DNA of 15,148 nt, from contig JACPSA010000074.1 in assembly GCA_016193545.1 (NCBI GenBank), positions 1 to 15,148 of the forward strand, read 5' to 3'. Every line of letters starts with the position of its first letter. Positions within the stretch are counted from its first letter, which is position 1. A program made the translations under genes and the position numbers. Origin of the DNA: Chloroflexota bacterium. Its GTDB lineage: Bacteria; Chloroflexota; Dehalococcoidia; Dehalococcoidales; UBA2162. A model generated the notes under the pieces. It worked only from the letters and a program-made list of their open reading frames with translations, searched no databases and was not told where the DNA came from. Positions 13,571 through 15,148 of the stretch are shown piece after piece.

Positions 13571-14556
13571 CAGAACATATTGAAGATAACCGGGTCCTTT
13601 CCGTGCGGGATGTGGCGATGTGGTTCGAGCTGAGGCGGTGGGGCTTTGGCCGCGCCGGCTTCGTGCGGGCTGTTGACGGTGTTAGCTTCGACCTCCAGCG
13701 AGGTGAAGCGGTGGCGGTGGTCGGCGAGAGCGGTTCCGGTAAGTCCACTATGGCGAAAACCATCCTCAGCCTTCATCGGGCCACCAGAGGCGATATTCTG
13801 TTTCAGAGCGAGAACTTGAGAGACATGGATGCGCACAGGCTGCAATGGTACCATTCCCAGGTGGGGTACGTGCAGCAGGACCCATATGGGGCACTACCGC
13901 CGTTCATGACCCTGCGCCAGATTTTGCTGGAGCCTCTGCTCATTAACCGGGTGATGAACCGAAGTGAAAACGAGAGCCGGGTACGTAAAGTGTTGGAAGA
14001 GGTGAAACTGCCTGGGGAATTCCTGTCCAAGTTTCCGCATATGCTCAGTGGTGGCCAGCAGCAACGGGTGGTAATCGCCCGGGCTATTATCTTGCAGCCT
14101 AAACTGGTGGTGGCTGACGAGCCGGTTTCCATGCTCGATGCGTCGGTCAGGGTGGAGGTACTCCAGCTTCTCAAGCAGTTACAGCAGGCACACGACCTCA
14201 GTGTCCTATATGTGACTCATGACCTCGCCACCGTCCGCTATTTCTCTCAGCGCGTTCTGGTGATGTACGCCGGTAAGATAGTGGAAAAAGCAGCCGTCGG
14301 CAGTCTTCTCAATAATCCTTACCACCCCTATACTAAGGCTCTGATTGCTGCCATTCCCGACCCTGATGCGGCGAATGCGCAGACCTTTAGAGAGGTGCCC
14401 CCGGGAGAACCACCGAGTCTGCTGAACCCGCCCCCAGGATGCCGATTCCACCCGCGTTGTTCTGCCATCATCCCCGGGTTATGCGATAAGGAAGAGCCGA
14501 CCGAGTTTGAGCCTGAGCCGGGGCATTTGGTTAGTTGCTGGCTTTACCGCAAATGA
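13567..14556 (+). CDS. Peptide-type ABC transporter ATPase, OppF/DppF family
   Basis: Second ATP-binding subunit, expected to pair with the preceding one as a heterodimer. The ATG at 13567-13569 is chosen because it overlaps the upstream TGA as ATGA, like the other junctions; a GTG at 13552 with GGAAGGTGAA just before it would add five residues. In the 329-aa form, Walker A GESGSGKST is at 53-61, Q-loop Gln105 in VGYVQQDPYGALPP, signature LSGGQQQR at 161-168, Walker B LVVADEPVSMLD at 181-192, and H-loop His219 in THD. The SMLD ending and YHPYTKALIAAIP followed by PGEPPSLLNPPPGCRFHPRC are typical of OppF. Four cysteines at 293, 299, 307 and 325 repeat the C-terminal cluster of its partner. It overlaps the downstream small membrane protein gene by 4 bp. 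Confidence 0.95.
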   Translation: MTEHIEDNRVLSVRDVAMWFELRRWGFGRAGFVRAVDGVSFDLQRGEAVAVVGESGSGKSTMAKTILSLHRATRGDILFQSENLRDMDAHRLQWYHSQVGYVQQDPYGALPPFMTLRQILLEPLLINRVMNRSENESRVRKVLEEVKLPGEFLSKFPHMLSGGQQQRVVIARAIILQPKLVVADEPVSMLDASVRVEVLQLLKQLQQAHDLSVLYVTHDLATVRYFSQRVLVMYAGKIVEKAAVGSLLNNPYHPYTKALIAAIPDPDAANAQTFREVPPGEPPSLLNPPPGCRFHPRCSAIIPGLCDKEEPTEFEPEPGHLVSCWLYRK

Positions 14557-14741
14557 GAAAAATAAACCCGCTGATATTGATTGCTGCTGGCTTTGCCCTT
14601 CTCCTTCTCGGGTTTCTGATGCTTTTCCTCATGGTCATCCGGCTGGTCCCGCCGAGTTTTGGCCTGAGCTTCCTGGCTTATTTGGCTGGTTCTACCGGCC
14701 TTATCATCGGACTGATTGGTGTGGTCCGGCGACTTCGGTAG
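14553..14741 (+). CDS. Small two-helix membrane protein, last gene of the transporter operon
   Basis: I do not recognise a family. The 62-aa product starts MRKINPLILIAAGF and has two hydrophobic segments, about residues 7-29 and 38-58, joined by a short loop with VPPSF, and a basic tail VVRRLR. The N- and C-terminal charges suggest both ends are cytoplasmic. The ATG overlaps the stop of the second ATPase as ATGA, which argues for real translation and for co-transcription with the transporter. A longer in-frame start (TTG 14535) would lie inside the ATPase gene and is less likely. It could be an accessory subunit of the transporter, but nothing in the sequence proves this. Confidence 0.7.
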   Translation: MRKINPLILIAAGFALLLLGFLMLFLMVIRLVPPSFGLSFLAYLAGSTGLIIGLIGVVRRLR

Positions 14742-14747
14742 GTCGTT

Positions 14748-14820
14748 TTGTCATTCCCACGCAAGTGGGAATCCAGCGTTGCCACCCCACCTGGATTCCG
14801 TGTCAAGCACGGAATGACAA
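14748..14820. repeat. REP/MITE-like double-hairpin element
   Basis: A 73-bp element is bounded by perfect 10-bp inverted repeats TTGTCATTCC (14748-14757) and GGAATGACAA (14811-14820). Inside are inverted 9-mers GGAATCCAG (14768-14776) and CTGGATTCC (14791-14799). Each half forms its own 7-bp hairpin: TTCCCAC with GTGGGAA (14754-14771) and TTCCGTG with CACGGAA (14796-14814). The motif GTCATTCC...GGAATCCAG is typical of dispersed palindromic elements of bacterial genomes. It lies between the convergent ends of the transporter operon and the metallopeptidase gene. Confidence 0.85.
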
Positions 14821-14854
14821 TTCTCGGACAGCTTGATAGGGGATAGGTTGGACG

Positions 14855-15148
14855 CTATAATTGGGCTTTTTCGGCGTTACGCTCTCCAGGCTGATTCCTT
14901 GTCTCTTCGATTGCCTGCATCCGCTCCTGGAGGGGTGGATGGGAGTAGTTCAGGAAAACATAGAAGGGGTGGGGCGTCAGGTTGGACAGGTTGGTGGCAG
15001 CCAGTTTCTTCAGCGCCTCGGTGAGACTGAGTGGTTCATCTATGGTCTGGGCGGCAAAGCGGTCGGCTGCGGACTCATGCTTGCGGGAAATCAGCTGCAT
15101 TGTTATCGAGAGGCCTAGTTCTAGCGGTGTGTAGAGCAAGCCGAAAAA
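14855..15148 (-). CDS. M48-family metallopeptidase (Ste24/HtpX-like), N-terminal part outside window
   Basis: This is the C-terminal 97 residues of a membrane-associated zinc metallopeptidase of family M48; the frame is open to the right window edge, so the HExxH motif is not visible. The segment SRKHESAADRFAAQ matches the family's SRxxExxAD block, whose Glu is the third zinc ligand. ALKKLAATNLSNLTPHPFYVFLNYSHPPLQERMQAIE matches the C-terminal block with NLS, HP and SHPPLxERIxxI. The last block is more like Ste24/CAAX-protease-type M48 proteins than HtpX. A short charged tail (ERNAEKAQL) follows. The TTG at 15137-15139 is internal, not a start. The gene converges on the transporter operon. 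Confidence 0.88.
   Translation of the reverse strand, partial: FFGLLYTPLELGLSITMQLISRKHESAADRFAAQTIDEPLSLTEALKKLAATNLSNLTPHPFYVFLNYSHPPLQERMQAIEETRNQPGERNAEKAQL

Noticed and set aside
14748..14820. Double hairpin as a CRISPR fragment or intrinsic terminator
   Set aside because: There is no regular repeat-spacer array and no U-tract after the stems on either strand.

Overview
The window looks like bacterial chromosome, most plausibly from an uncultured Chloroflexota (Dehalococcoidia-like) lineage. That placement is an inference from gene content and style, not from a marker gene: lipoproteins with Pro/Thr-rich linkers, a stand-alone ethylbenzene-dehydrogenase-type haem-binding lipoprotein, an ACR3/thioredoxin-type arsenic operon, and a peptide-type ABC transporter whose ATPase Q-loop reminds me of archaeal and Chloroflexota relatives.

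Layout. (1) Positions 3-1032, plus strand: the 3' part of haem O synthase (ctaB) followed 22 bp later by a one-haem cytochrome c lipoprotein, a respiratory pair. A 450-bp stretch without a convincing gene follows. (2) Positions 1483-5927, minus strand: seven genes in one direction with short gaps or overlaps, in transcription order arsR, arsC, acr3, a DUF5714 Cys-rich protein, an MntP-type manganese exporter, a TatD-family hydrolase and a DUF167/YggU protein. A sigma70-like promoter with a symmetrical AT-rich candidate operator lies before arsR. The first three genes form an arsenate-reduction and arsenite-efflux module; the last four may be read through from the same promoter. (3) Positions 6119-7156, minus strand: the haem-binding lipoprotein, with a clear intrinsic terminator, a promoter, and a possible 22-codon leader ORF ending 4 nt before its probable TTG start. 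(4) Positions 7562-14741, plus strand: a six-gene operon with its own promoter, encoding a family 5 substrate-binding lipoprotein, two permeases, two ATPases and a 62-aa two-helix membrane protein, with stop/start overlaps at every junction after the first. (5) A 73-bp double-hairpin REP/MITE-like element sits between the end of this operon and a convergent M48-family metallopeptidase gene that runs off the window.

The most interesting item is the transporter. Its binding protein carries the normal motifs of an OppA/DppA protein in swapped order: the half that is normally C-terminal comes first, and the half that is normally N-terminal comes second. This reads as a circular permutation at the lobe hinge. 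The protein then has an extra C-terminal beta-type domain. The partner DppC-type permease carries an unusually large extracytoplasmic insert between TM1 and TM2. Receptor and channel may therefore have changed together. Other points worth checking are an mntP gene with no ATG, GTG or TTG where its N-terminus must lie, a perfect 12-nt Shine-Dalgarno in front of a CTG-initiated mini-ORF, and a CX3CH motif in the haem-binding lipoprotein.
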